Shown in pieces: positions 10,601-22,116 of a stretch of DNA of 64,000 bases (position 1 is its first letter; every line of letters starts with the position of its first letter). The notes under the pieces are model-generated. The model was not told the DNA's origin, made no database searches, and saw only the letters and a list, made by a program, of their open reading frames with translations. Source of the stretch: Trogon surrucura (lineage: Eukaryota > Chordata > Aves > Trogoniformes > Trogonidae); contig CM036626.1 of the NCBI GenBank assembly GCA_020746105.1, positions 18,403,001-18,467,000 of the forward strand, given 5' to 3'. A program made the position numbers and the translations under genes.

Positions 10601-13600
10601 GCAGCTAATTATTCACTTCAATAATTCAGCGGTTTTTACACTAATAGGTTGGAAAGTAAATACCACTTCACATAGCTGTAGTATTCCATTATTTATGCGC
10701 TGATGAAATTGGGGTTTAATTAAGACTAAAGCCTAAGAGTTTAAACCCTTAATGAAACACGTTGCTTTGTACAGTCGGCAAAGTACCATTGGCTGGTATT
10801 CCTTAACGCCCAGGTGTGTTACTCTGTAGTGCAGCATGCTGCTGTTACACAGGGCAGCATTTTAATGCCTGGAAAAAGATAACGACAGCTTTATTAACTG
10901 TCCTTGTTCTTTTTGTTTAGAACTGTTGGTTCTCCTATTAGCTTTACTGATTAATTGTATGTAAGCAACTGTGTGTGCCGAGAAGAGGCAGGGATTGAAG
11001 TCCTCTGTTCAGGGCTGTGATCTAGGGTAGTGATCTAAGATTAGTCTTTTGGACCTTCCTGTAATGGATGCTTCTGATTTAGTTACTTTCTCAGCACACA
11101 TCCATCTAATGGAGTATAAATGCAGTTCGTGCTGGAATGTGAATGCGATACGGTAGAAGCGTTCCTGCAGGATGTGATTTTACCTCCGTACTGATGGTGG
11201 GGGGCACACACGCAGAACCAAAAGGCTGTAGCTTCAAAATGTCTTCAACTCCCCAAAAGAACCCTGATGTTTCTGGCTAGCAGGTACTTCAATGTGCCTT
11301 TTACATGCAGAATCCCTTACAGCCTAGCTGAAATTTCTTTAAAGCCCCCGCGGATGGGTGCTAAGTGAAAAACCCAAAGTTTGGCCCTTGACTGCTTGTG
11401 GAATATAGTCTAATCTAGTTGAATGTAGTCTAATCCATCTGGGATACACGACTGTGTTTGTTTTTTAAAATCTCTATTTTAGCAAAATCTCAGGGATTCC
11501 TTCGAGTGGAATGGAGAGCAGTGCTTTGAAACTATGCCAATACCTTCAGGCCAGGATTAAGGCATGCATTTTTAGCAGCAAAATTAGTTAATTGCTAGAA
11601 TAATTTACATATGGATGGAGTGGGGGTTTTTTAAAGTACTGATGTCTTCTTCCAGTCTAGCTAAAAGTTATGGGCCTGGTAGTGAAATTACTGGATGATG
11701 TTCTGTAATCTGCATTGTGTTAGAAAGTTGGCTGGGTAGTCTTAAGTCCATTCTGGCTTCGTATTTGCTTAACTGGGGGGAAAAAAAAACAACTATAATT
11801 TGCACAGAGCAAGCTGTTGTATGCTTTGAGGTGTTCTTGAATTAGTTTCATCTGTGTATGTAGCGCAGTGATTTTTGCAAATCCGGAAATGTAGGATTAA
11901 CCAGAAAGTTCTGAAAATAGCGTATTTCTTCATGTTGTAATTTTAAAAGCTTTGGTTTGTACCGCTCTCAAAGTTGGCGTCTTGCATCTTCTGTGGATGG
12001 CTAATGGGAAACAAAACCTCCTCATCCCCAACGTAATGAAAGGGAAGAGAAAAACCCTGATACCTATTAACGCCGAGTTCTCTTCGTGTTTACCTTAGTA
12101 TTTTTTATGTACCTATTGATGATTTTTCAGGAAACCTGGAGATCAGAAACATTTGTACGAGCCTTCATCTTTGCAATGCATGCATCTGGCAGTTGTGGCA
12201 TGTGGGGACCGGCTGGAAGAGACACTAATCATGCTGAAATCAGCAGTTCTCTTTAGCAACAGGAGGCTCTGTTTTCACATTTTTGCTGAGGATTCCCTTA
12301 AGCCTGAGTTTGAGAAGAAGGTGAGTTTCTTTGTCATTTGGTAAATACATGAATGGGTTAGTGATAAGCCACAAATCTCTGAGCAGAATTGCATTGGAAT
12401 CAGCAAGTAGAAACTAAGTACATTTTGCTGCATGCGGTTTATAAATTCCTTATGCCTATTTTTTTCCGAAAAGGCCACATAACATAGAGTGTGTAATTCC
12501 TTCCCCCATGTCTTTCAGTTAAAGGAATGGCCTTCCTCGTATACAAAGAAGTTCGAATACAACATTTACCCAATAACCTTCTCAGTAGGAAATGCTCAGG
12601 AATGGAAGAAGTTATTCAAACCATGTGCTGCCCAGCGCCTTTTTCTTCCGGTAAGGCACCTGGATTTCTGAGTAGGTCGCTTTAGAGAAAAGGTTAATTC
12701 CACAGAAAGGAAGATTTGCTGGTGTGATATCAAAACAATTTTCAGGCTGAAACATCTGCTTAAAGATGTTTTAATCTGTAGCCACTTAAAAAGAAACAAG
12801 AAAACAAAACTGAAACCCAGCCTCACTTTTTCTCCTGCTGACAAGGGATGTGTGTTTCTTCTTTGTCTCTGGTTCCATTAGCCTCTCAAACTCTTAAGAC
12901 TCGGTATGAGAGCTCTTTCGGGGTAGGTGCCGCATGCCTTCCATAAATAACATTCTTTTCAGCCTGCAGGCACCATATCCTCTGTACCCACTATCTCCCT
13001 TTCCATGTGTTAGCCCTTAGCCTGGTGCTTTCAGCAATTCCTTTTCCCAGAGTTTTCTTTCTTTTTTCCAAGAGTGTCAGATTTGCCCTTAAGGTAATAA
13101 TTGCAGTGTCCTCAAAAGCCAGATTTCATGGGTATCTTGGGATGTTTGAGTTTGCTGAAAATTTGTATTCTTTACTGTATAATACTTGCAGTATTGGAAA
13201 ATATTTAAGGTTGCTGGAGAGAAAGAAGGTGTTGATAAAATTTTGCCTATGCAGGAGTATCAGAAATTGGAATAACTTCAGCATAAAATGATTTCTGCGG
13301 AATTGAGAACGTGTACAAAAAATATTTTGTGCGTTGCTGTTGATTGGGATGACTCCAATACAGTGACATTCTATTCACATGATCCAGATTTCTTCATTGC
13401 TGTCTTATGAGAAATGGGGGGGGGGGGGGGGGGGGGCAAAGAAATCTTTACTTTCTCAGATGGAAACAATCAGGAGACAGCTGCACGTCCAGATACGTAG
13501 ACTACGAATACATATGTGAGAAAATATGTGCTGTCAGCAGTTCTGTTTATCTGCCTTTTAGGGTTAGACTATCAAATGCACAAAAGCCAGATGGGGCTGG

Positions 13601-16600
13601 AAGTAACTCCAACTTCAGCAGGGATCCTCTCTTCCCTGGGTAAATATTCCTGTCACCTGGAAAATAATCCCGAAGCGTGAGCTTGTTCAATCCAGATTGT
13701 TTGTAAGGATATACTCAAAACGAGTATATAATTTTTTCAGTCGGTAAACACAATTCTTTCTTCTTCCTACTTCTGTGGTTGTTTTTTGGACTCTCATCAC
13801 AGAAATGGTTTCACTTTTGTTGCCACCCTTCTGATGACAGACAAGGGTTACATATTGGTGCTGATTCCTCTAGGCTGGCCAGTGCTTATTTGGTGCCTTT
13901 TTTGTGGCTTGCGTGTTGCTAAAGTTCTCCAGTAAGTTCGTGTGAGGAGTAGCAGACTGTTGCATGTCGTCGCAGCAAAACTAAGAGGCAGCCTGAACCG
14001 TAAATGTTTATTTCTCTTGGGACAGTTGCAAAGTATCGTGCGTGGTTGGGCTGAGGTTTACAGCTTTGAGTAGGAGGGGTTGTGGGAGAGTAGTTGCAGC
14101 TGACGCTAAGATGATAGGGATATAGTAAAGGAAACAAGTGGTGGTAGTAGTTGAGGTGGCAAGTGTCTCGTGGGACTTTTGGTACTCGGGTTCACAGCCT
14201 GACAGAACCTTAGGCTGTTTCTGGGTAATTTTAGGCACCGTTATGTTTGTTGGTGCTTGATAACTTGGTTCTGATGTCTCGTCTGAATGAGAAATGTGGA
14301 AACCCAGTCCACATGCCGCAGGAACGGAGGGCTTCCAATGTTGTTGCTTAGAGAACTAGTTTGACTTGTATTTTAAATAAACACCAGCAGGATGTCAATA
14401 TCCTTTTTTGCTTATCCTTCCCTGTCCTAAGTGTTTTCTCAAATGTGACTGAATTTAGGGAGGTCCCCAGGAGAGCCGTGGTTTTGTTTATCAGCTGTTC
14501 AGCCCTCAGTTGTGCAAATTGCCTTGCTCTGGATAATGCTAAGCCCGAGTGGAATGTGAGTCTTTGATTCACAAGTGCCTCTCCTGCCAAAGAAATCCTT
14601 CTGCAGGCCCAGCAGACTCGTGAAAGTGGACAGGAGAGCATGAGGAATGTGTTAAGGGAAAATTGCACCAGAATCTTTCAGTGGTTTTGCTCACCGATAA
14701 AACTGGAGCTACGGGATGTGTTTGTGCAGCTTGTAGTAATGAACTGGTTTGTAACAGGTTGATGTACCCATTGCTGACTTGTTGAATCTGCTTGAGTTGG
14801 TAAAATATTAAGGACGATCATCCAGCATCCTACTTTTGTAGAGGCATTCTGTGACATCTGATCACGTTTTCCATTTACACGTGGGGGAAGTAGATCGAGC
14901 CTCCATGTGATCCCACAAATGTAAACCTCTTGCTGCAGTCTGCTGCAATGAAACCACCAATGTGGTCAGCAAAGACAGAGTAAGGAAGACGTGGATCTTA
15001 ACATGAGCACAAAATGAAACTTTAAAATTTAACTAGAAGGGTAGTGCTCGCAGGAATCGCTTGAAACGGTTTTGTCATACTAACGTGGATGTTAAGACAC
15101 CAGGTGAAAAAACTGTTTTCTGGTCTCGGGAACGTTGCATACCACCGAGCTGGCTTGTAGCCGTCTCTGTGTCGCTGTTTTGGAGCTACCGAAACAATCA
15201 GCTAAAGTATCATGGAATGCTTAAGGGATTTTTGGATGATTTTAGTTCTAATAGTAACTAACATTTAGAGCCCTTCTCAAAACACTTAATCCACTTAAGA
15301 GCTTCTAAGGTAGATTAGCAATATCCCTGCATTATAGCTGTCCTCTCGAGTACGCTGAAGTACCCAACCCAGTGGATCAGCAGCAGCGCTGGGAATAGAT
15401 GCCAGGACCTTATCGAGGCAAAAGTCTCTGTTGTAACTTGAGTTAATTGGTTACTACAGTTAATTTAGTAACTCAGCTTTGTGGTGCTGCTACACTAACA
15501 TCAAGATCTCTGGCTTGTCCCTAATTGCAGATAAAGCTCTGCTGAAGTGCCACACTAGCCCTTGCAAACCGTTAGGTAGTGCAGCTTCACGACACACCAG
15601 TGTGTGTTTACACAGTAGCATGTTATAACTTGCCAACCTTGCTAACACCGAGAGAATCTATGGAGACAGAAGTTGTGAAATCAAATTACAGATAATTGAG
15701 TACTTAACTGAAGCGTCAGGCTAAATATAGCCAGTTTTGTGCAGAACTTTTTGACACATTTACTAAGAATATTCCATGTAGCTGCAACAGAATCACACTT
15801 CTTTTAAGCTGTAAGCGCCTGCAGAGCAAGGAGGAAGATGAGCACAGTCAAGCCGTATTCCTGACCATTTGTTTCAAAAATCACAGTCTGACAGGTACGT
15901 CTACGTGATTTGTGCTAGCAAGGATGAACTGGGACTACCAGACACAGGCACGCGTTGTTTCTGCTCCAGGGTCACGTGTATCTTGTTTTTAACCTGCAGC
16001 CAGGTCCCCGTGGTCTCCTCCTGGCAGGCTCGGCTTATGGGCAGCCCTGGCTGTGCCACGTCTGGCTCGGGCGGCGCGAGCTGGAGTAAAGGCTCTCGTC
16101 CCACAGGCTTGCCTTGTGGGACTCAACTGCTTTTGACATGGAAAATCCACAGAGTTGAAAATACATTGTCTCCTACTGTATGCTTTTCAGTAAGTCAAAG
16201 CTCAATGTTATTTTAAGGGCTGTGCAAAGCCTGAAATATTTTTCTGAAAACTCTCACTTAGGTTGGGAACACAGCTACCTGAAAGCTATGGGACTTTGGG
16301 AATACCAGAGTTATTTAAATGAAGTTTTTCCTGGTGTAACTCCACTGAAATCCTGGGAGCTATGCAAGGAACTCCTACAGCCCCAATTTTGGAAATTAAA
16401 TTCCCCCACACGAGGTGGGGTTAACTGCCCAGCCAGAAGGGGGATGTGGTCAATTCAGACTGATGTGTAGGTTTTGATAGATCTTAACACTTCAATAGTA
16501 AAGTGTTTGAAAGAGAAAAGTGTGAAGGGCTTAAAGGAAGTAGCAGAGCTTTTCCTTTAGCCTGTTGGGTGTCACTGCAGGGCAACACCTCAGACCCAGG

Positions 16601-19600
16601 AGAGGGAAGAACCTTTTGACAAACCAGAAAGGTGAGCATGTGAATCCTGAGTGGAAGGGTACGAGGTGGAAAGCGTGGGGTCAAATGCCGGTGGGCACCC
16701 GCTCGACTAGGAACTGAAATACCTGCTTGAATCCATTTATATAGATAGGAAAATTATTACAGGCTGCTGGCTCCACAGACTTAAATTTATGTGTGTTTGA
16801 AGTTGTTGAAAGAACAGTTTTGTCCTGGAAGAAGCAGTGCCCAGGTTGTCCCTTAGGCTTGGGAAGAGAGCTGGTATGCACCCGCTAAACTTCCTCCTTA
16901 ACCCTCTGCTGGAAAGTGCCTGACCTTGTCTTTCTACCAGGAAAAAAATACTCCATGGTATACAGCCTGCTGTGGACCTTCCTCAGCCAAGTCTAATGGC
17001 TTCTGCTCTCTTTGTATTCATGTGTTATCTCCCATCTCAGACCAAATTCTGGGATGATTTTTTAAAAACCATATATATTCTGATTTTACATGACTTTATA
17101 TAGTAGGTCCCTATGAATAGGGCTTCAAGATGCTGCAGAATAATCACAACATCCAGGATATCATTAAGCTAAAAATCTCTTCCTTTCAACTATCTGTCTT
17201 CTACTGATTTACTCTTAAAGTAGTTGTCTCTTTTCGTACTTGTTTGTTTCTTGGGGTTTTTTAGAATTGGACTCCAGGGTCAGGGATGTATTAGACTTGG
17301 CTAAATGGCAGCGTGAATCCCAAAGTGTTCAGTCAGGTGAAAAATCTTATTTAAGTCCATACTCAGATTTGGCATCTCCGTGGGTGCTTGTAGACCATGC
17401 TTAAAGGTAATTTTCTCCACCCGCTTGTGTAAAATCTTCATGTCGTTCACTCTATTCCACAGGTAATTTTCAGTCACGATAAATTTCAATTTATGTAGAA
17501 TTCAATTTCTTTAGTAGAATTTATTGTTACCTCCATAAACAGGAGAATTTGTCATTAGTATCATCGGAGTTGGATGAGGGAGTGATTGTTCTGTTCCGCA
17601 ATATGGTAAAAATCCGTAGCCTTTTGGATTTGCTTTTCAGAGTAAGAATGAGAGAGAAATAGGGCTTTGGGTTGAGACTGGAGTAAGACATTTCAGTCCT
17701 TCAGGAGTTTGTGAAGAGTTTTAGCAAATAATGAAGAAAAGCAACAAAAATGCAGTTGGAACTTTAGCTAATGATGCTTCTTACCTAAAAAACAACTTTA
17801 CAAATAGCTGGTGCAAATGTCAAGGGAGTTTTCTTGAGCTGCTGAAGCACTATGTAATTTTGCCCCACTGAAATTCATGAATGAGCATGTAAGGATTTGG
17901 ATAGCCACAAGGGGGAACATTGTCAACAAGAATACACTAAATATCCCGGGTCTAATTTGCGGTTTACACCCTTCTGACCTGACTAACTTTACTGTGGTTA
18001 TTCCCGATACGGAGTCCGATAACAGGGAGCGGGATCTGACCTGATAAGACGTAACACGACATTTCCATTCACCAAGCCAATAAGGTTCTTCAGGAGGATG
18101 CATACACACGTTTGTGATTGATAGGGTCTCCATAATTAATGCGAAACATTTGTATATATTAACACTGGATCTAAGTCTCCCAGGAGCACGGGATAGGAAA
18201 AAGAGTCATAAGGAAACATGATGTCAAATAGAGATGAAAAGTATTCTGGTTTTCTGTCTCTGGAGGAAGCTCTGCGTTTCACCACTTACATATCTTGAAA
18301 AGAACTAGCAAAGCTATGTATTTATCTATGCTTTGCATTTGGTTTCCAAACTGATACTAAATAGTCCTTGCTGGTATTTCTGAGAGCTCATTGTGCTACT
18401 GCTTCGTATGTGGTTAGAATCCAGCTTCTGTGCTCTGGTAGATGTTTTGCTGCGTGGTTAAAAAAAACCCTGACAAAACAAACAAACCAATAACCTGATA
18501 GCTGTTGTTCCCGTGTGTAATTACATTAGCTGATAAATCAATAAACTCTTGCAGATTATCAGTTTAAAATAGAAGTGCCGTTTGCCAATAATCCTCCTTT
18601 TTGTGGTCTGGTTTCTTTCTCATCTCTTCCTCTCTTCATGGTGCAAACCCAAAAGGTCATTTTAAAGGATGTGGATTCCCTCCTTTATGTGGACACTGAC
18701 GTTCTCTTCCTGAGGCCCATCGATGACATCTGGCACATCCTGAAAGAGTTCAACTCCACGCAGCTAGCTGCTATGGCCCCAGAGCACGAAATACCAAAGA
18801 TTGGCTGGTACAGTCGGTTTGCGCGTCACCCTTATTACGGGACGACGGGAGTTAATTCCGGAGTGATGCTGATGAATTTAACACGGATACGCAGCACTCA
18901 GTTCAAGGTGAGACGAAATACAGCTGTTGCAGAAACTAACAATGTGCGTGCTTTCAACATCTTGCAAAGCTTGGCATTAAAATTACATAAAGCTTGTAAT
19001 ATAAGGAGTCAGAAAAATATAGAATATATATAATGGGATACTAAGAGCAATTATAGTGAAAATGATTATTGAAACAGAAAATTCCTCAAGAGGCTGGAGC
19101 ACTGAGCACTTGGAGATGAAGCAGCGTGTTAGCAGTCATAAAAAAGGCTTCTTCAGCATTTTGTTTTCCCTGGAAAGATACATGAAAGAATAAACACAAG
19201 GATCTTCAGTGCAGTCACTGCATTGTTTTTAAAATTGGAAAGCTTGATGTAAATATCCAGAGAAATTGGTAAATTTTTGCATCTACTGTAAATGGAAGAT
19301 CAAGTGACGCTGTGAATTGATATAAATGAGAACGGAGCATTTTCACTGACATCTGACATCTCCCCTCTTCTGTGAAAGGCCTGACTTGTAAAATCTCTGG
19401 TTGTTGCATCGAGCACATTTTCTGTAATCTCTTCAAAAACTTTATTTACCCCAAGTGGTCTTGTTCCTGAGTAAGGGCCACAGGTTTCCTGTGCTGTTAC
19501 TGGAACAGCTTGAGTAAAAAAAGCCCTTACTCTTGTGTCATCGCTCCCAGGGGAGATAATTTTTAGTCTGCATTTTTCCTCACTTTTATACCTCATTTTT

Positions 19601-22116
19601 TTACCTTGTCCCTGCTTTTTTTTTTTTTTTTTTTTTTTTTTTACCACTTTTTCTCCCTCCTGTTGCTCAGAAGAGGATGATTGTGAATAGCAGGAGCTGA
19701 CATCAGAGCCAGACCGGGGAGACCTTGCTTTCCTGTTGAGATAAACAAGAGCGCAGTCGGCTCTGCTGTTCCAGCCCTACCGGGGTCTAACATTTCCTGA
19801 CAGTTCTTCCCTTTTTACCCAGGTACCTGACATGGCTCAGCAGACTTCAAAATATGCCGGTACCACACCGAGTCATGTATCACATCACATCACATCACCG
19901 TTTGTGATATTGACCTGTTGTTTCTGTTCTTCTGCCCTGCAGAACAGCATGATACCCAGTGGTTTGACTTGGGAGGAAATGTTGTATCCATTATACCAAA
20001 AGTACAAAAATTACATTACATGGGGAGACCAGGATTTACTCAATATAATTTTTTACTTTAACCCAGGTAAGTGATGATTCTTGGAGTCACAATCATCTGT
20101 GTCAAGCAACTTTCTTAAACTTTAAAAAAGGAGTGCTATTTGCTATTTATAATATGCATAATGTACTTTGGCATGAAGTTAATGTGTGAGTGCACCTAGA
20201 ATTTACAACTTATTCAAATACTTCTGGAAGTGGTGCAGGTAGTGGGACTCAGACTTGGTTCCATTGAATTTGTACATCTCTCTTTCTGGAGATTCTGAGA
20301 AAATAAGGAAGTATAACCTTAATGATCAAATGCAGGAACAAAGTTCAAGTTGTACGTGTGCTGAAGAGTGTCACTGGGCCAGGGCCTCGCTAGAGAAAGG
20401 GTTTTGGTTCAGGTGTTTATCTGTATGAGAAATTCTTAAACTTTTTCCCAAAGTCATACTGTGTTTTTCTGAAATTCAGCTGAATCCTGATACTTAGGAA
20501 AATGATAACGAAGCTAATACAAGCAGAAAATGGACAAAGCCAACAAAATGCTGTAGTCTCAGTGAAGGCTTCAGCGGCAAACGTTAGATAGACTTTGTGA
20601 GTTTTTCCCATGCTGTTTCCAGAAGGATTGGGGATTTTGCGTAACCCTCGCTGCTGTGTGCACTTCCTTCATCACTTCTGTAACTCCAGAAACCTCTTAT
20701 GGTAGAGGACCCAGGGTGGTGCCACCTGGTGCCTGCTGTCTGGCTTCGATTCTGCCGCTTTTAGCTTTGTAAAATGCTCTTTGGTTCGGGCTTGGACCCA
20801 GTCTTTGTGTTGCCCTCCCTTTCTGTGAGTTCAGGTCTAACAGAGATTGGTACCGTCATCCCCTCAACAGAGGAAGCTTCCGTGTCTTGCTGCTGCTCAG
20901 GATCTCTGCAAAAGAAGTAACTGACATTTTTCTGATCATCGGTCCCAGCTTTTTCATAGAAACATGTTTTAATTTGTTGTAACTTGCTTGATGTGTGGCT
21001 TTGGTTTTTTTTCTGCCCCCCCTTCCCTCCACCTCCCCGACCGGCCCGGCAGAGTGTCTGTACGTGTTTCCGTGTCAGTGGAACTACCGGCCTGATCACT
21101 GTATGTATGGAAGCAACTGTAAAGCAGCAGAAGAAGAAGGTGTCTCTATTCTGCATGGAAATAGAGGTGTCTACCACGATGACAAACAGCCTACGTTCAA
21201 GGCTCTCTATGAAGTGATACGTGATGTAAGTCTTCGATCTCAATGGAGGCAATCCTTTTATTTCAGTGTGGATCACTTGCTTTTACCGGGTCACGCGGGT
21301 CACTGCTCCAGCAGATCAGGCCGAGCAGGGTTGTGCTTGTGCGCACCCATCGGGCACAAAAGAACAAGGTTGCTTTGGTCTCTCCCGTTTTACTGCATGC
21401 ATATATTTGAAGCGGTTTAAGACAATTCTCCTTCATATTATAGTAAAGTTCTAATCGAAAAGGGCTGATAAATTGCTTTTATATGATACTGGAGGTAGAA
21501 AAAAGTGTTTGAATGGTATTCTTCCTGCGGGTACTGCAGTTTTGGTCCACAGAGACCTGGTGAAGGCGTGTCCACGGAGAGCAGAAGTTTGTGTACAGAC
21601 ACAGGGCCATGTTTCCACTTGGACGTGGCATGTGTACAACTCCACCCTCTAAAATACCTGTTTCCTTACAGTATCCTTATGTTAGTAAACCTCCTTTAAT
21701 ACAGACTCTAGAAGTAGTTTTCGAGAGGTTTCTGACTGTTTCAGGCAATTTGCGCAGATAAATTTTTCTGACAGGAAGCAGTCTCAAGCAGGCTGGTGTT
21801 TGAAGTTGAGAGGCTGGGAAGGCGAGGGACAAGTCAGTGCCTACCTCCACATGGTTTTATTTTACAGAAACTTCCAAAACGCCCTTCTGTAACTAACGAA
21901 AACTAATAATTTCTTTTTTTGTCTTTTCTTCAGTTTCCATTTGAGGACAATCTCTTCCAGTCTTTGTACTACCCTCTGCAGTCTAAGTTTCTGGATACAG
22001 TGCACACTTTATGTGGGAGAATTCCACAAGTATTTTTGAAGCAAATTGAGAAAACCATGAAGAAGGTGTATGAAAACCGTGTCATTGTCTACTTAGGGGC
22101 CAACCACAGATTCTAA
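4455..22116 (+). CDS. GXYLT2: Glucoside xylosyltransferase 2 (whole gene, 7 coding exons)
   Basis: This enzyme transfers xylose from UDP-xylose in alpha-1,3 linkage to O-linked glucose on EGF repeats, notably of Notch, in the secretory pathway (family GT8). Joined exons: 4455-4681, 12131-12320, 12519-12650, 18656-18907, 19943-20066, 21053-21225, 21934-22116. They total 1281 nt, stay in frame throughout, and give 426 aa, close to about 440 for the human protein. Visible parts: N-terminal signal-anchor helix (about residues 6-27), an Ala/Pro/Arg-rich stem (28-76), then the catalytic domain opening with [16 protein letters not shown] (93-108). The metal-binding DxD is D196-T-D198. Other family blocks are GVNSGVM (248-254), TWGDQDLL (293-300) and [13 protein letters not shown] (343-355). 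Sequons lie at N216 and N257. The C-terminus ([13 protein letters not shown]) and linkage to PPP4R2 favour GXYLT2 over GXYLT1. Confidence 0.95.
4682..12130 (+). other. GXYLT2 intron 1 (7.4 kb)
   Basis: A GT-AG intron whose first 0.4 kb is still CpG island. One MIR-like fragment lies at about 8850-9010. T-runs occur near 6040-6090 and 7276. No other exon or RNA gene was recognised. Confidence 0.8.
8850..9010 (+). mobile_element. Ancient MIR-like SINE/L2-type tail
   Basis: The order of short blocks (TTCCCATTTACCAG, GACAACTAAAGCATAAAGAA, GTGACTCACTCAAAG, then ACAGAGCCAGAATAGGAGCC) follows the classic MIR core and tail, with many changes. Such relics predate birds. The call rests on remembered consensus and not on an alignment. 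Confidence 0.5.
12131..12320 (+). CDS. GXYLT2: GXYLT2 coding exon 2
   Basis: 190 nt coding residues 76-139 (the first base completes Arg76). It contains the opening beta strand of the GT8 fold, [19 protein letters not shown], which shapes the UDP-sugar site. The acceptor is TTTTTCAG|G and the donor AAG|GTGAGT. Confidence 0.95.
12519..12650 (+). CDS. GXYLT2: GXYLT2 coding exon 3
   Basis: 132 nt, phase 0 at both ends, residues 140-183, ending [12 protein letters not shown]. The acceptor is TGTCTTTCAG and the donor CCG|GTAAGG. The preceding intron is only 198 bp. Confidence 0.95.
13416..13436. repeat. Poly-G run (21 G)
   Basis: Twenty-one uninterrupted G residues in intron 3. The run could form a G-quadruplex in DNA or in the sense pre-mRNA. 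Its exact length may be unreliable in sequencing. Confidence 0.9.
15254..15415 (+). mobile_element. Ancient MIR-like SINE fragment
   Basis: The run ACATTTAGAGCCCTTCTC, then AAACACTTAATCCACTTAAG, CCCTGCATTATAG and finally CAGCGCTGGGAATAGATGCC follows the MIR body and tail in order, with many mismatches. Plus orientation, same direction as GXYLT2. Confidence 0.5.
18656..18907 (+). CDS. GXYLT2: GXYLT2 coding exon 4 (DxD exon)
   Basis: 252 nt, phase 0 at both ends, residues 184-267. It carries the catalytic core: [15 protein letters not shown] with the DxD metal-binding pair D196/D198, then [18 protein letters not shown] and [10 protein letters not shown]. The donor is AAG|GTGAGA. The acceptor (ACCCAAAAG) is atypical: the pyrimidine tract ends about 17 bases upstream and the last bases are A-rich. 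Confidence 0.94.
19616..19642. repeat. Poly-T run (27 T)
   Basis: Twenty-seven consecutive T residues in GXYLT2 intron 4. On the minus strand it gives a false poly-lysine peptide. No attached SINE body was recognised. Confidence 0.9.
19877..19897. repeat. Short (CACAT)n repeat
   Basis: About four copies of a CACAT pentamer just upstream of GXYLT2 exon 5. Confidence 0.7.
19943..20066 (+). CDS. GXYLT2: GXYLT2 coding exon 5
   Basis: 124 nt, residues 268-308 plus one base of codon 309. It contains [18 protein letters not shown], a strongly conserved GT8 block. The acceptor is TCTGCCCTGCAG and the donor CAG|GTAAGT. A second acceptor-like site 120 nt upstream is described in the findings. Confidence 0.93.
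21053..21225 (+). CDS. GXYLT2: GXYLT2 coding exon 6
   Basis: 173 nt, residues 309-366. It has four cysteines (C310, C316, C325, C331), probably disulfide-bonded, around the block [19 protein letters not shown], followed by [13 protein letters not shown]. The donor is GAT|GTAAGT and the acceptor CGGCCCGGCAG. Confidence 0.95.
21934..22116 (+). CDS. GXYLT2: GXYLT2 coding exon 7 (terminal)
   Basis: 183 nt encode the last 60 residues and a TAA stop. The peptide [19 protein letters not shown] followed by [16 protein letters not shown] is characteristic of GXYLT2. The acceptor is TTTTCTTCAG. Confidence 0.95.
   Translation, partial: FPFEDNLFQSLYYPLQSKFLDTVHTLCGRIPQVFLKQIEKTMKKVYENRVIVYLGANHRF

Larger units (their letters stand above)
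12651..18655 (+). other. GXYLT2 intron 3 (6.0 kb)
   Basis: A GT-AG intron holding a 21-base G-run at 13416-13436, a short inverted repeat at 13709-13729 and a MIR-like relic at about 15254-15415. A GC-richer patch at 15890-16110 shows no recognisable protein. Confidence 0.8.

Noticed and set aside
19300-19647. 115-aa minus-strand frame beginning with poly-lysine
   Set aside because: The lysines come from a 27-base T-run; the rest is intronic.
20761-21276. 171-aa minus-strand frame
   Set aside because: It lies antisense to GXYLT2 exon 6 and has no family resemblance.
4455-22116. Assignment to GXYLT1 instead of GXYLT2
   Set aside because: The C-terminal exon and the adjacent PPP4R2 gene fit GXYLT2; GXYLT1 is on a different chromosome in mammals.
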